The notes beneath the pieces were generated by a model. That model saw only the letters and a program-made list of their open reading frames with translations, was not told where the DNA came from and made no database searches. Below are positions 25,288 through 33,322 of a stretch of 53,908 nucleotides of DNA, piece after piece; position 1 is the stretch's first letter, and each line of letters begins with the position of its first letter. This DNA comes from JAADHX01 sp964569385 (GTDB lineage Bacteria > Actinomycetota > Acidimicrobiia > Acidimicrobiales > Poriferisodalaceae): assembly GCA_964569385.1 (NCBI GenBank), contig CAZMUM010000037.1, forward strand, positions 1 to 53,908, given 5' to 3'. The position numbers and the translations under genes were made by a program.

Positions 25288-25665
25288 TTAACCGATTGAG
25301 CGAAGGTCGACTACGAAGATCAGGGTTTCGTTGGGGGCGATTGCGCCTCCGGCACCCTGGGCTCCGTAGCCAAGCTCTGAAGGAATAGTCAGCTTTCGCC
25401 GGCCACCTACCTTCATGCCTGCTACGCCTTGGTCCCATCCAGAGATAACTTGGCCGGCGCCAAGCCGGAACGTGAACGGCGTACCGCGGTTCCATGAGGC
25501 GTCGAACTCCTGGCCGGACGACCACGACACGCCCACATAGTCGACGTTGACGTTTGCACCAGGTGCCGGCTCGGCACCGTCGCCTACGACGAGGTCCTCG
25601 ATCAGGAGTTCGGTTGGGGCTTGGCCGTCAGGAACGACGACTTCGGGCTTAGTGTTCAGATCCAC
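25288..25665 (-). CDS. FKBP-type peptidyl-prolyl isomerase
   Basis: 125 residues if started at the GTG at 25665 (VDLNTKPEVVVPDG); the frame stays open to 25890, but that part overlaps the divergent gene and is not FKBP-like. The FKBP fold is clear: LLIEDLVVGDGAEP, NVDYVGVSWSSGQEFDASW, PFTFRLGAGQVISGWDQGVAGM, LTIPSELGYG and LIFVVDL, with Tyr, Asp, Phe, Val-Ile and Trp of the active pocket in place. No signal peptide, so cytoplasmic. It speeds cis-trans isomerisation of X-Pro bonds. Confidence 0.92.
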   Translation of the reverse strand: MDLNTKPEVVVPDGQAPTELLIEDLVVGDGAEPAPGANVNVDYVGVSWSSGQEFDASWNRGTPFTFRLGAGQVISGWDQGVAGMKVGGRRKLTIPSELGYGAQGAGGAIAPNETLIFVVDLRSIG

Positions 25666-25759
25666 GGCCCGGAACGGTAGCGGGAAACCGCCGGCAATCC
25701 ACCGCCCCATCCACACACTTGCATCCCGATACCCACTAACAGAAACGTCCCACCGATAA

Positions 25760-26248
25760 ATGCAGTTCGACGACACCGCCATCGAACAAGCCGCCCAAAT
25801 GACGACGTCGCTGATCGAGGGCGAGGGTTTGCTCTTCAGGCTCGACGTGCAAAGCGAAGAATCCGTCGATGAGCTGGTCGTGATGATCACCTTGGGAGCC
25901 GCTCCTCATCGCCTCGCTAGCGGACTTGCGGTGCCATTCTTCTTGGTCGAGCCATCTGCCATCGGAGCCACTTCAACCGATGAGAGGTCGTGGGCCCTCG
26001 TAGGCCCGGGGCTCACAAATGGCGACGACCTCGGTGACGATCTAGGTCACGCTCCTCCCGGCGCGGTGCTTGCAGGGTTTGTGTTGGCTGGCGATCAAGA
26101 ACGCCTCCAAACAGTGGCAGTGACCAAGTCGATCACTTCGGGCTTTATCGCGGCGACTCCGACCAAGCTCCTTCGATTTACACCCGACGAAGATGACGCT
26201 TTGTTCATCGCGGCGAAATCGGCCATCGGAACGCATTCAGGATCCTGA
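25760..26248 (+). CDS. Hypothetical protein (162 aa)
   Basis: Not recognised. A soluble alpha/beta protein with strands around 25-45 (LLFRLDVQ, LVVMITLGAAP) and 105-120 (VLAGFVLAGD), two acidic DDLGDDLG repeats near 95, and a C-terminal LLRFTPDEDDALFIAAK. Codon choice is normal for the region. It is divergent from the FKBP gene and ends 25 bp before the response regulator, so it may be the first gene of that operon. Confidence 0.6.
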   Translation: MQFDDTAIEQAAQMTTSLIEGEGLLFRLDVQSEESVDELVVMITLGAAPHRLASGLAVPFFLVEPSAIGATSTDERSWALVGPGLTNGDDLGDDLGHAPPGAVLAGFVLAGDQERLQTVAVTKSITSGFIAATPTKLLRFTPDEDDALFIAAKSAIGTHSGS

Positions 26249-26273
26249 CAGGTTCACGCGGCACACTCTTGGG

Positions 26274-26948
26274 ATGCGCATTTTGGTCGTCGAGGATGAA
26301 GTCGGGATCGCCGATGCCCTAGACCGCGGCCTGACCGCCGACGGGTTCGCCGTCGATGTAGCCCGAAATGGCGTCGATGGTCTGTGGATGGCGCAGAACA
26401 ACCCCTACGCGGCCATCGTGCTCGACATCATGTTGCCAGGACTGAACGGCTTCCTAATCGCTCGGCAGCTACGTGAGGACGAGATTTGGACGCCCATCCT
26501 CATGCTTACCGCCAAGGACGGCGAACTCGACGAGGCCGAGGCGCTCGAAACAGGAGCCGACGACTACCTCCGCAAACCATTCTCATATGTTGTTCTGTTG
26601 GCCCGATTGCGCGCGCTAATCCGTCGGTCGGGCGCTACTCCCGTAACTGATGTTCTTCAAGTTGGCGATGTGGTTTTGGACGTCAACCTACGACGGGTGG
26701 AGCGCGGCGGGGAATCAGTAGAAATGTCGCCTCGAGCAGTTGCCGTGCTCGAGTTCCTCATTCGGAACGTCGACCGAGTCGTAACGAAGGACGAAGTGCT
26801 GAGAAATGTTTGGGATCACGCCTTTGAGGGCGATCCCAACATCGTCGAGGTCTATGTCTCGCGGATTCGAAGCGTCATCGATTCCGGGCGTAAGCGTGCT
26901 CTCATCGAAACGGTCCGTGGTGTCGGCTATCGCTTGCGGTCGAACTAG
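26274..26948 (+). CDS. OmpR-family response regulator
   Basis: 224 residues from ATG 26274 (MRILVVEDEVG); 27 upstream codons are rejected because the receiver domain starts here. Acidic pocket Glu7/Asp8, phosphorylation site Asp51 in IVLDIMLPG, Thr in LMLTAKD and Lys in YLRKPFS make a complete receiver domain. The DNA-binding winged helix (about 125-222) ends VVTKDEVLRNVWD, then VEVYVSRIRSVID and RGVGYRLRSN, typical of OmpR/PhoB proteins. Its stop overlaps the GTG start of the kinase gene by one base, so both are made together. Confidence 0.95.
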   Translation: MRILVVEDEVGIADALDRGLTADGFAVDVARNGVDGLWMAQNNPYAAIVLDIMLPGLNGFLIARQLREDEIWTPILMLTAKDGELDEAEALETGADDYLRKPFSYVVLLARLRALIRRSGATPVTDVLQVGDVVLDVNLRRVERGGESVEMSPRAVAVLEFLIRNVDRVVTKDEVLRNVWDHAFEGDPNIVEVYVSRIRSVIDSGRKRALIETVRGVGYRLRSN

Positions 26949-28354
26949 TGAAGCTGAAGTCTGTTAGGTCACGCGTTACCTTCATCGCTGTTGCCGCTTC
27001 GGCACTTGGGTTAGCGGTGGTCTCTGTCATCTTGACCCTCGTCGTCGAGCGTTCGCTTTCAGCCGAAATCGACCGATCGCTGTATGCGACGGTCGACGAA
27101 CTTGTGGCCCAGGTCGAAAGCGAAAACGAGCTCATTGTTGTGGCCGAGGGGTTCGACGCCAGTACGTTCGCCGCCGTGCTTGCCAGCAACGGCGATGTCT
27201 ACGGCACGTCCGATGACCGGATCTTTGCTGCCAACATCACTGATGACCTCCTGGCCGCGATCGGACAGTTCGACAGGCCGTTCGAGGTGCCCCAGACACT
27301 TATTGGTCGCGACGAAGGTGGCGACCTGCGACTGCTATCACGCTGGACCGACGAGTTCCCTTTCGATGATGGTGCCGATGATGCCCTCGATGTGGGCGAA
27401 GAGGACTACATCATCGTCGTCGGTACCACCACGGCGCCCATGAATCGGACGGTGGCCAGCATTCGGAACGCTCTGCTCGTCGGGGTACCCATTGTTGTGG
27501 CTCTCATCGGCGCCTTGGTCTGGTGGTTGACCGGTCGAGCTCTTGGCCCGGTCGAACGTATCCGCCGCGAGGTGGCGGAGATCTCAGCAAACGCACTCGA
27601 TCGAAGGGTCGAGGAGCCGAATTCGGGCGATGAGATCGAACGGCTAGCCACGACCATGAACGAAATGCTCGACCGGCTGGAATCTACTCACGTGCGTCAA
27701 CGTCGATTCGTATCGGATGCGTCGCACGAGCTCAGAAGCCCACTGGCCGCGATTGTCACGCGCCTAGAAGTCGAAGCACTGCACGGCGACAGCACCACGC
27801 GACAAGACACACTTAGTTCGGTACAACAAGACACCGAACGACTCCAGATTCTTATCGACGACCTCCTGGCTCTGGCCCGATCCGACGAATCCCGAGCTGG
27901 TCGATTGGCTGCTCCGATGGCATTGGTAGATCTCGATGACCTTGTGTTTCGCGACGTTCGAGCGCGACAACAAAGCGCAGCCATCGACCTTTCGGCGGTT
28001 TCCTCTGGCACCGTTAGAGGGATCGAGGCCGACCTAAGTCGACTAGTTCGAAACCTCATCGACAACGCAGCCAGACACTGCTCGGATCGCGTGCACATTT
28101 CGCTCATCACGCAACAAGACTCAGTCGTTCTCACCGTCGACGATGATGGGTTGGGCATCGACGCCAACGAACGCGACCGCATCTTCGAACGGTTCGTTCG
28201 TCTCGACCAGGCTCGAGATAGAGACGCAGGCGGGTCTGGACTCGGCTTGGCGATCTGTCGTGAAATAGCTCACGCCCACAACGCCGAGATCTCGGTAGAC
28301 ACAAGCCCTCAAGGTGGCGCTCGGTTCGAGGTAGTTTTCTCTGGCGTGAGCTGA
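26948..28354 (+). CDS. Sensor histidine kinase
   Basis: 468 residues from a GTG that overlaps the regulator stop by one base (TAGTG). Membrane helices at about 10-32 and 172-195 enclose a periplasmic/extracellular sensor region of about 140 residues rich in Asp and Glu. A HAMP domain follows (196-245, ALGPVERIRREVAEI), then HisKA with the phosphorylated His260 in SHELRSPLAAI, and an ATPase domain with NLIDNAARH (N box), DDDGLGI (G1), IFERFVRLD (F box) and GGSGLGLAI (G2). It works with the adjacent OmpR-type regulator. The acidic sensor could bind cations or peptides; this is speculation. Confidence 0.95.
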   Translation: MKLKSVRSRVTFIAVAASALGLAVVSVILTLVVERSLSAEIDRSLYATVDELVAQVESENELIVVAEGFDASTFAAVLASNGDVYGTSDDRIFAANITDDLLAAIGQFDRPFEVPQTLIGRDEGGDLRLLSRWTDEFPFDDGADDALDVGEEDYIIVVGTTTAPMNRTVASIRNALLVGVPIVVALIGALVWWLTGRALGPVERIRREVAEISANALDRRVEEPNSGDEIERLATTMNEMLDRLESTHVRQRRFVSDASHELRSPLAAIVTRLEVEALHGDSTTRQDTLSSVQQDTERLQILIDDLLALARSDESRAGRLAAPMALVDLDDLVFRDVRARQQSAAIDLSAVSSGTVRGIEADLSRLVRNLIDNAARHCSDRVHISLITQQDSVVLTVDDDGLGIDANERDRIFERFVRLDQARDRDAGGSGLGLAICREIAHAHNAEISVDTSPQGGARFEVVFSGVS

Positions 28355-28388
28355 GAACTCGGACGGGAGCCAGGGGTCTGGTGTTGTT

Positions 28389-28407
28389 CCTGAATGCGGC
28401 ATTCAGG
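28389..28407. promoter_or_regulatory. Near-perfect palindrome between the kinase and the protease
   Basis: CCTGAATGC, one base, GCATTCAGG: 9-bp arms around a single base, 35 bp after the kinase stop and 72 bp before the protease start. A third TTCAGG follows at about 28412. It could be an operator for the secreted protease or a hairpin ending the kinase transcript; there is no T tract, so an operator is slightly favoured. Confidence 0.5.
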
Positions 28408-28478
28408 GTCGTTCAGGTTTACGAAAGCACAACAACGGAAGTTCTAGTCGGTCAAACAAACCCGACAAAGGAGCGACC

Positions 28479-29723
28479 ATGCCTACCCAAGAAACATCTC
28501 AACCTCGCCAGCGGAGCGGCCTCAGAGCCAGCTTGTTGGCCGCAATGCTCGGCGTCAGCTTGCTCGGCGGCGTCATTGTTAGCGCTCAGCCGAGTGGTGC
28601 CATCGTCAAGGGCAACCCAACGACCAATCAGACCCACCCGTGGCAAGTCGCACTGGTCGACGGCAGCGGTCAGTTCTGCGGTGGCACGATCATCAGTCCG
28701 ACCGCCATTGTGACCGCGGCCCACTGTGTTGAAGGAATCGGTCCAGGCCAATTCACTGTCAAGGCCGGCGTAACGAACCTGAGTGATGCCGGCCAGGAAC
28801 GTGACGTCGCAGCAGTAACAGCGAATCCGAGCTACGCAAGCACCGAGGTTGGTGATGTCGCTGTCATCACCCTCTCTTCGCCGCTGAACCTAGGCAACGG
28901 CGCCGCGTCCATCGCCCTGGCAACCGACGCCGACGTAGCCCAAGCGACAACCGGAACTGTCACCGGTTGGGGCTCCACGTCAGAGTCGGACGAGGCTGGA
29001 TCGAACCAGCTTCTCGAAGCGACAGTCCCGCTGGTAAGCGATGCTGCGTGTGCATTTCTCGGAATTGATGCTGCAACTGAAGCCTGTGCCGGAGGAACCG
29101 GAACCGACTCGTGTTACGGCGATAGCGGCGGGCCGCTAACCATCATCGGCGCTGACGGCACCCCGAAGCTGGCCGGAGTTGTTAGTTGGGGCGAAGAATG
29201 CGGAGGCACAGCACCCGGTGTGTATGCCGATGTTCCTGGGCTTACCAGCTTCATCAACCAAGCCGCAAACGGCGGTGTCGCTCCAGCGACTCCGGACCAG
29301 CCAACAGCGAACGAACCCACTGATGTGCCAACTGAGGAGCCAACCCACGCGACCCCAGTGAATGTGCCTGATGAAACGCCAACAAACGTGCCGGTGGTTC
29401 TGCCCGTAGACATTCCCGTCGACGAACCACTCGACGAGCCCCAAGAACATGAAGTTGGCGAAGAATATTTCGGTTGCGAGCTTGATTCGGACTTCGAGCG
29501 CGATGACTCGGATTGGGATTGGTACTCCGACGACCTGTATCCAATCGACGAAGAGGACACCCTTTACCTTGAGATCGGTCCGGAGTTCGACCACTGGAAC
29601 GACGCCGACTGGGACGACGCCAAGTGGAGCGATGCAGATTGGGCTGACGACTCCTGGGCCGACGTCGAATGGGACGACCCCGAATGGGACGACGCCGCGA
29701 CGAATCCCGAGACTGACAGCTAA
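28479..29723 (+). CDS. Secreted trypsin-like serine protease (S1) with acidic Trp/Asp-rich tail
   Basis: 414 residues, with AAAGGAG seven bases before the ATG. A signal peptide (1-41, ending near SGA) and short propeptide precede IVKGNPTT, the usual activation site. The catalytic triad is complete: His82 in TAAHC, Asp126 in GDVAVI and Ser216 in YGDSGGP. Asp210, six residues before the serine, lies where the trypsin specificity Asp sits, so cleavage after Lys/Arg is expected. Residues 270-330 are a Pro/Thr/Val linker; the tail has repeated W(D/S/A)DA-type units in a very acidic context, perhaps for wall or calcium binding. A strong terminator follows. Confidence 0.93.
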   Translation: MPTQETSQPRQRSGLRASLLAAMLGVSLLGGVIVSAQPSGAIVKGNPTTNQTHPWQVALVDGSGQFCGGTIISPTAIVTAAHCVEGIGPGQFTVKAGVTNLSDAGQERDVAAVTANPSYASTEVGDVAVITLSSPLNLGNGAASIALATDADVAQATTGTVTGWGSTSESDEAGSNQLLEATVPLVSDAACAFLGIDAATEACAGGTGTDSCYGDSGGPLTIIGADGTPKLAGVVSWGEECGGTAPGVYADVPGLTSFINQAANGGVAPATPDQPTANEPTDVPTEEPTHATPVNVPDETPTNVPVVLPVDIPVDEPLDEPQEHEVGEEYFGCELDSDFERDDSDWDWYSDDLYPIDEEDTLYLEIGPEFDHWNDADWDDAKWSDADWADDSWADVEWDDPEWDDAATNPETDS

Positions 29724-29727
29724 GAAA

Positions 29728-29755
29728 GGTGATGGGGCCGCTTGGCCCCATCACC
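29728..29755 (+). terminator. Strong hairpin after the secreted protease
   Basis: GGTGATGGGGCC, loop GCTT, then the exact complement GGCCCCATCACC: a 12-bp perfect stem with a 4-base loop, starting five bases after the protease stop. No T tract follows, which is common for hairpin terminators in GC-rich actinobacteria. Confidence 0.85.
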
Positions 29756-29861
29756 GCGCTTGGTCGAAAGTTCTCTTGTGACCAGCGCGATCGATGCAAC
29801 AAGACGGCTATGCCTCGGTAACCGATGGACGCTACGCTCCGATGCTCGGGAAGGAAACACG

Positions 29862-29975
29862 ATGGATGTCCGGAAACTGAGCGCAATCGAGCAGGCAAGG
29901 ACCGATGAAGCCTTTGCCAAGGACGACACCCTTGGTTCGCTTGGTGCCGCCGGGCCAGTTGACGCGGCTTGGTAA
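29862..29975 (+). CDS. Possible 37-aa leader ORF before the MFS gene
   Basis: ATG at 29862 follows an AAGGAA Shine-Dalgarno at good spacing and encodes 37 mostly charged residues (MDVRKLSAIEQARTDEAF ...). Its stop overlaps the apparent TTG start of the MFS gene by 7 bp, so it could couple or tune translation of the transporter. Too short to name; a chance frame is possible. Confidence 0.4.
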   Translation: MDVRKLSAIEQARTDEAFAKDDTLGSLGAAGPVDAAW

Positions 29976-31303
29976 CGCACCAACAACGTTGCCCAACCAC
30001 AACCGAAGGCGCTCAAGCCCACGTCCAGCGACCCTGGTATCGATTTCGGGGGTGGCGAGTTGTTGGGGCTGGCGGTGTTCTTCAAGCAGTGCATACGTCG
30101 TTGGTCCTTCAGGCCTACGGCCAATATGCCGTTCTTCTCGAACAGGACCTTGGCTTCAGCAAGTCGGCGTTGTCGGCTGGATACTCACTGAATCGCGCCG
30201 AGTCCGCATTGCTTGGACCCCTGCAAGGCTGGGCGCTCGATCGGTTCGGCTCCAAGAACATTGCCAGACTCGGCGGCGTTCTCGGCGCTATTGGCTTGGC
30301 CGCGTTCAGCCAGGTCCAGTCGCTTTGGCAGTTCTTCGCGGCGTTCATCTTTATCTCGATCGGAGCCAGCCTCAGCGGCTTCTTGACTGTAACAACCGCT
30401 GTCGTTCGATGGTTCGAACGCAACCGGGCCAAGGCCCTGTCACTCAGCGGCATGGGGTTCGCTCTCGGCGGCGCCGTTATCCCAGCTGTCGTCTGGACCA
30501 TGACCACCTGGGGGTGGCGCTGGACCGCAGCGCTGTCGTCAATCGTCTTCCTTGTCGTCACCTGGCCGCTGGCCGCGATTCTCGAAGGCACTCCGGCCGA
30601 CTTCGACGAGGTGGTTGATGGCTCCGCGGCCCCAGCAGAGAGCCAGCAAAGCAGCGCTGAAGGTCTGACCGAGGTTCACTTCACCGCTCGCGAGGCCATG
30701 CGTACGCGAGCATTCTGGATGATCAGCCTCGGCCATATGAGTGCCCTTTTTGTCGTTGGCGCCGTCCTAGCCCACCTGGCTCTGTACCTCACTTCCGAAC
30801 AGGGCTACACCCTCCAGGGCGCCAGTTACGTCGCCGGGGCATTGCCGGCTGCTCAGCTTGTTGGCATGGCTGTTGGTGGTTGGCTAGGCGACCGCATCAA
30901 CAAACGACTCATCGCGTCGGTCGCCATGGTCGGACACTCGGGTGCGATCCTCCTACTGGCCTACGCGACCGGCCCGCTAATGATCTGGGCCTTCGTTTGT
31001 ATCCACGGACTGGCGTGGGGGGCGCGTGGGCCCCTGATGCAGGCGCTTCGAGCCGACTATTTCGGCTCGACCAGTTTCGGCTCGATAATGGGCGTTAGTT
31101 CACTGGTTGTCATGACGGGGACCGTGCTCGGACCACTGATCGCTGGCATTCTGGCCGACCAGACCGGCAGCTATCGCATCGGCTTTACCATCATCTCGGG
31201 GCTCACCCTGATGGGAATGGTGTTCTTTGTGTTCGCTACCCCGCCAGATCCACCTAATCGCGCCAGCGACATCGACCCCCCAATCACATCGAACCCGCTC
31301 TGA
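29969..31303 (+). CDS. Major facilitator superfamily transporter
   Basis: 444 residues, twelve hydrophobic helices in two halves split by a polar loop near 205-235. The N-terminal FRGWRVVGAGGVLQAV, FSKSALSAGYSLNR and WALDRFGSKN (loop 2-3 motif A-like) resemble the monocarboxylate/oxalate:formate-type MFS branch. No good ATG exists near the expected N-terminus, so the TTG at 29969 is the best start; it overlaps the small upstream ORF. Probably exchanges or imports an organic acid; substrate unknown. Convergent with the DUF2786 gene, one base apart. Confidence 0.88.
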   Translation: MVTHQQRCPTTTEGAQAHVQRPWYRFRGWRVVGAGGVLQAVHTSLVLQAYGQYAVLLEQDLGFSKSALSAGYSLNRAESALLGPLQGWALDRFGSKNIARLGGVLGAIGLAAFSQVQSLWQFFAAFIFISIGASLSGFLTVTTAVVRWFERNRAKALSLSGMGFALGGAVIPAVVWTMTTWGWRWTAALSSIVFLVVTWPLAAILEGTPADFDEVVDGSAAPAESQQSSAEGLTEVHFTAREAMRTRAFWMISLGHMSALFVVGAVLAHLALYLTSEQGYTLQGASYVAGALPAAQLVGMAVGGWLGDRINKRLIASVAMVGHSGAILLLAYATGPLMIWAFVCIHGLAWGARGPLMQALRADYFGSTSFGSIMGVSSLVVMTGTVLGPLIAGILADQTGSYRIGFTIISGLTLMGMVFFVFATPPDPPNRASDIDPPITSNPL

Positions 31304-31304
31304 C

Positions 31305-32504
31305 TTAGGAAGCTCGACGGCCCACCTGATCACTTCCAGGACCGATGTTGGCCTGGTCGGCGGCCACGGTTCCGGCACTATATCCAGCGCTGTTCGACAC
31401 CGATGACCGCATCGAGCTCAACGGGCCGAACGCATCATCGAGCGCCTGGTCGACCTCGGCCCCACGGCTTGCCAGCACAGGTAGCACCTCAGGATCGTCG
31501 CCAGCGGCACGTTCGGTGGCCCGACTGCGTACTTGGACGAGCCGTTGACCGATGCGGTTTCCGAAGCCAATGAAGAACGAGTTCCTGAACGATTTGACGC
31601 GCCCGCGATCGATTGCGAACTCGCGTTCCAACCGCTGCATCTCCGCTGACGCTTGAACCAACAGCGATGTAAACAGCAGTTCGATCGATTCGAGATCGTT
31701 GGCGAACCCGAACACAGTCGTGACACCAAACTCGGGATGAAACACAGTGCGCCCGCCCGCGCCATACGCAACCGCAGAAAGCAGTGACGACTTCGACTTG
31801 ACGTAAGGCCGGTCATGCCAGATTCGAATAGCCGCCGGGGCCGATTGGGCCGGATCGTCGAGCATGGCGTGTTCGATCGAGTGCTCCGACATCAGCTGAT
31901 GAGCCTTAGCCGTAAACGCGTCGGCCTCATCGGGGAACTCGGTCCCTTCGGCCTTGGCAAGCAGCGCCCGCACCTTCTGAAGCAGCTTCTTGCTAGGGCC
32001 AGAATCGGATTGATTCGACGATGCCTCTTGCCCTGAAACCGGACCAACACCGGGGTCGATGCGGGTCATCGACGGCAGAGCCGCCAGAAGAAGTGAAGCT
32101 TGAGTGGCAGCATCGAGAATGGCCCCCGAGTCGTGGTTCCCACTGAGCATCAACGCATACAGGTTGCGCTCATCGCACTGTTCAGCCGCCCTATCGAGCT
32201 CACTGAGCCAGTAGTGAGACACAGGCCGGGGATTCATCCCTCGCTCGATCCGGATGGCAATGGCCACCACCGAGGCCTCGATCTGTCCGCAGGTGCGTTG
32301 CGTGGCCACCACCAGCTCGACTGGCCACCAATTGTTCTGCCACGCCTTCGCCACGAGGTCGGCCAGGATCGATTCGGACCGAACGAAGCGCTCGACATCG
32401 CCGGAGTCGATTTGGGGCCCCTGATGCCCATGGGCAGGGCCAAGTTTGTCCGAATGGTCGCCAGCATGTCGCAACCGCGGATTTCGTTTACGTCGTCGTG
32501 TCAT
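31305..32504 (-). CDS. DUF2786-containing protein
   Basis: 399 residues. The middle (about 170-215: KKLLQKVRALLAKAEGTEFPDEADAFTAKAHQLM) is the DUF2786 domain, seen in phage and actinobacterial proteins of unknown function. The N-terminal 150 residues (WWPVELVVATQRTCGQIEASVVAIA) are helical; after DUF2786 comes a helical region with ESIELLFTSLLVQASAEMQRLEREF and a basic patch, often fused to the domain. A possible nucleic-acid-binding or metal-dependent enzyme; no activity is known. It lies downstream of the TetR gene on the same strand, separated by a tandem repeat. Confidence 0.8.
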   Translation of the reverse strand: MTRRRKRNPRLRHAGDHSDKLGPAHGHQGPQIDSGDVERFVRSESILADLVAKAWQNNWWPVELVVATQRTCGQIEASVVAIAIRIERGMNPRPVSHYWLSELDRAAEQCDERNLYALMLSGNHDSGAILDAATQASLLLAALPSMTRIDPGVGPVSGQEASSNQSDSGPSKKLLQKVRALLAKAEGTEFPDEADAFTAKAHQLMSEHSIEHAMLDDPAQSAPAAIRIWHDRPYVKSKSSLLSAVAYGAGGRTVFHPEFGVTTVFGFANDLESIELLFTSLLVQASAEMQRLEREFAIDRGRVKSFRNSFFIGFGNRIGQRLVQVRSRATERAAGDDPEVLPVLASRGAEVDQALDDAFGPLSSMRSSVSNSAGYSAGTVAADQANIGPGSDQVGRRAS

Positions 32505-32533
32505 GACTCAACCCTCGCGCGACGGTGTGACAG

Positions 32534-32600
32534 TGCCAATCGCTTCGGCTGCCACCGCCTACGCCCTTGCCAATCGCTTCGGCTGCCACCGCCTACGCCC
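32534..32600. repeat. Two identical 33-bp copies in tandem (34-bp period)
   Basis: A 33-base sequence beginning TGCCAATCGCTTCGG and ending CCTACGCCC occurs at 32534-32566 and 32568-32600. The second copy contains the stop codon of the TetR gene (32593-32595), so the duplication sits at the gene's 3' end and in the spacer to the DUF2786 gene. Perfect identity suggests a recent duplication. Confidence 0.95.
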
Positions 32601-33216
32601 GCGGCCACAGACCGTTGAGCAACAGAACCATCAAACGGTCAAGCACGTCGGTTTGGCCAGCGTTCTGGATTCCTTGCAATTCGTCAACGGCCTCCATCTC
32701 GCCCCGGAGCTGCACCAGGCCCTGCATAGTTGCCCAGCACAACTTCGTTGCATCGCCTAAGTCGAATGTGGCCCCATGTGCATTACGTAAACGTTCAAGT
32801 GCGTTTTCCAACACTTCAAACGCAGCCAAGCCAGCGGCCCTGAGCTCTGGAAGCTCGTCACGAATCAAGTCACTGCGAAACATCACCGCCGCGTGACCAG
32901 GATTCTCGACGCCGAACTCGACGTACACCCGCCCGATGGCGGCTAGTCGTTCCTCGGCACTATCGATGCCGGCCTCGGCGGCGAGCATTAGCAAGGTGAG
33001 CGTCTCAAAGCCTTCGATTGCCAGTGACGTAACCAGACCTTTGGTGTCGCCAAAGTGATGAGCTGGAGCCGCATGAGAAACGCCAGCTCGTCTGGCCACC
33101 TCTCGCAAGCTAAACGCGCCGAGGCCCACGTCGTTAATGACCTCAACCGCCGCGGCCCTGAGCGCGTTGGGAAGGTCGCCGTGGTGATAGGTAGCGGACG
33201 AACTCACAGTGACCAT
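32593..33216 (-). CDS. TetR-family transcriptional regulator (WHG-type C-domain)
   Basis: 207 residues. The N-terminal HTH (YHHGDLPNALRAAAVEVINDVGLGAFSLREVARRAGVSHAAPAHHF, residues about 10-55) is a textbook TetR DNA-binding domain of the SHAAPxxHF subgroup. The C-terminal ligand domain with VENPGHAAVMFRSDL matches the WHG family. Its own operator is likely the inverted repeat at 33250-33275, 34 bp upstream. The ligand is unknown; the nearest same-strand gene is the DUF2786 gene. Confidence 0.92.
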   Translation of the reverse strand: MVTVSSSATYHHGDLPNALRAAAVEVINDVGLGAFSLREVARRAGVSHAAPAHHFGDTKGLVTSLAIEGFETLTLLMLAAEAGIDSAEERLAAIGRVYVEFGVENPGHAAVMFRSDLIRDELPELRAAGLAAFEVLENALERLRNAHGATFDLGDATKLCWATMQGLVQLRGEMEAVDELQGIQNAGQTDVLDRLMVLLLNGLWPRA

Positions 33217-33249
33217 TGTCGCATGAATCTTGACGCTGACAAGGATGTT

Positions 33250-33275
33250 CTTGACGTTGTAAAGTTCACGTCAAG
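33250..33275. promoter_or_regulatory. Inverted repeat upstream of the TetR gene (operator candidate)
   Basis: CTTGACGT, ten bases, ACGTCAAG: 8-bp perfect arms. TTGACG occurs twice more nearby (at about 33229), so the site may overlap -35 elements of the regulator. The 26-bp size suits a TetR dimer pair and autoregulation. Confidence 0.55.
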
Positions 33276-33322
33276 ACGGGCGACCGAGCATCGATAGCTG
33301 TAGCAGTCAGACCGACTATCGG

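Noticed and set aside
25666..25890. N-terminal extension of the FKBP gene as a signal or targeting domain.
   Set aside because: It is antisense to the start of the 25760-26248 gene, Ser-rich, and without signal peptide shape.
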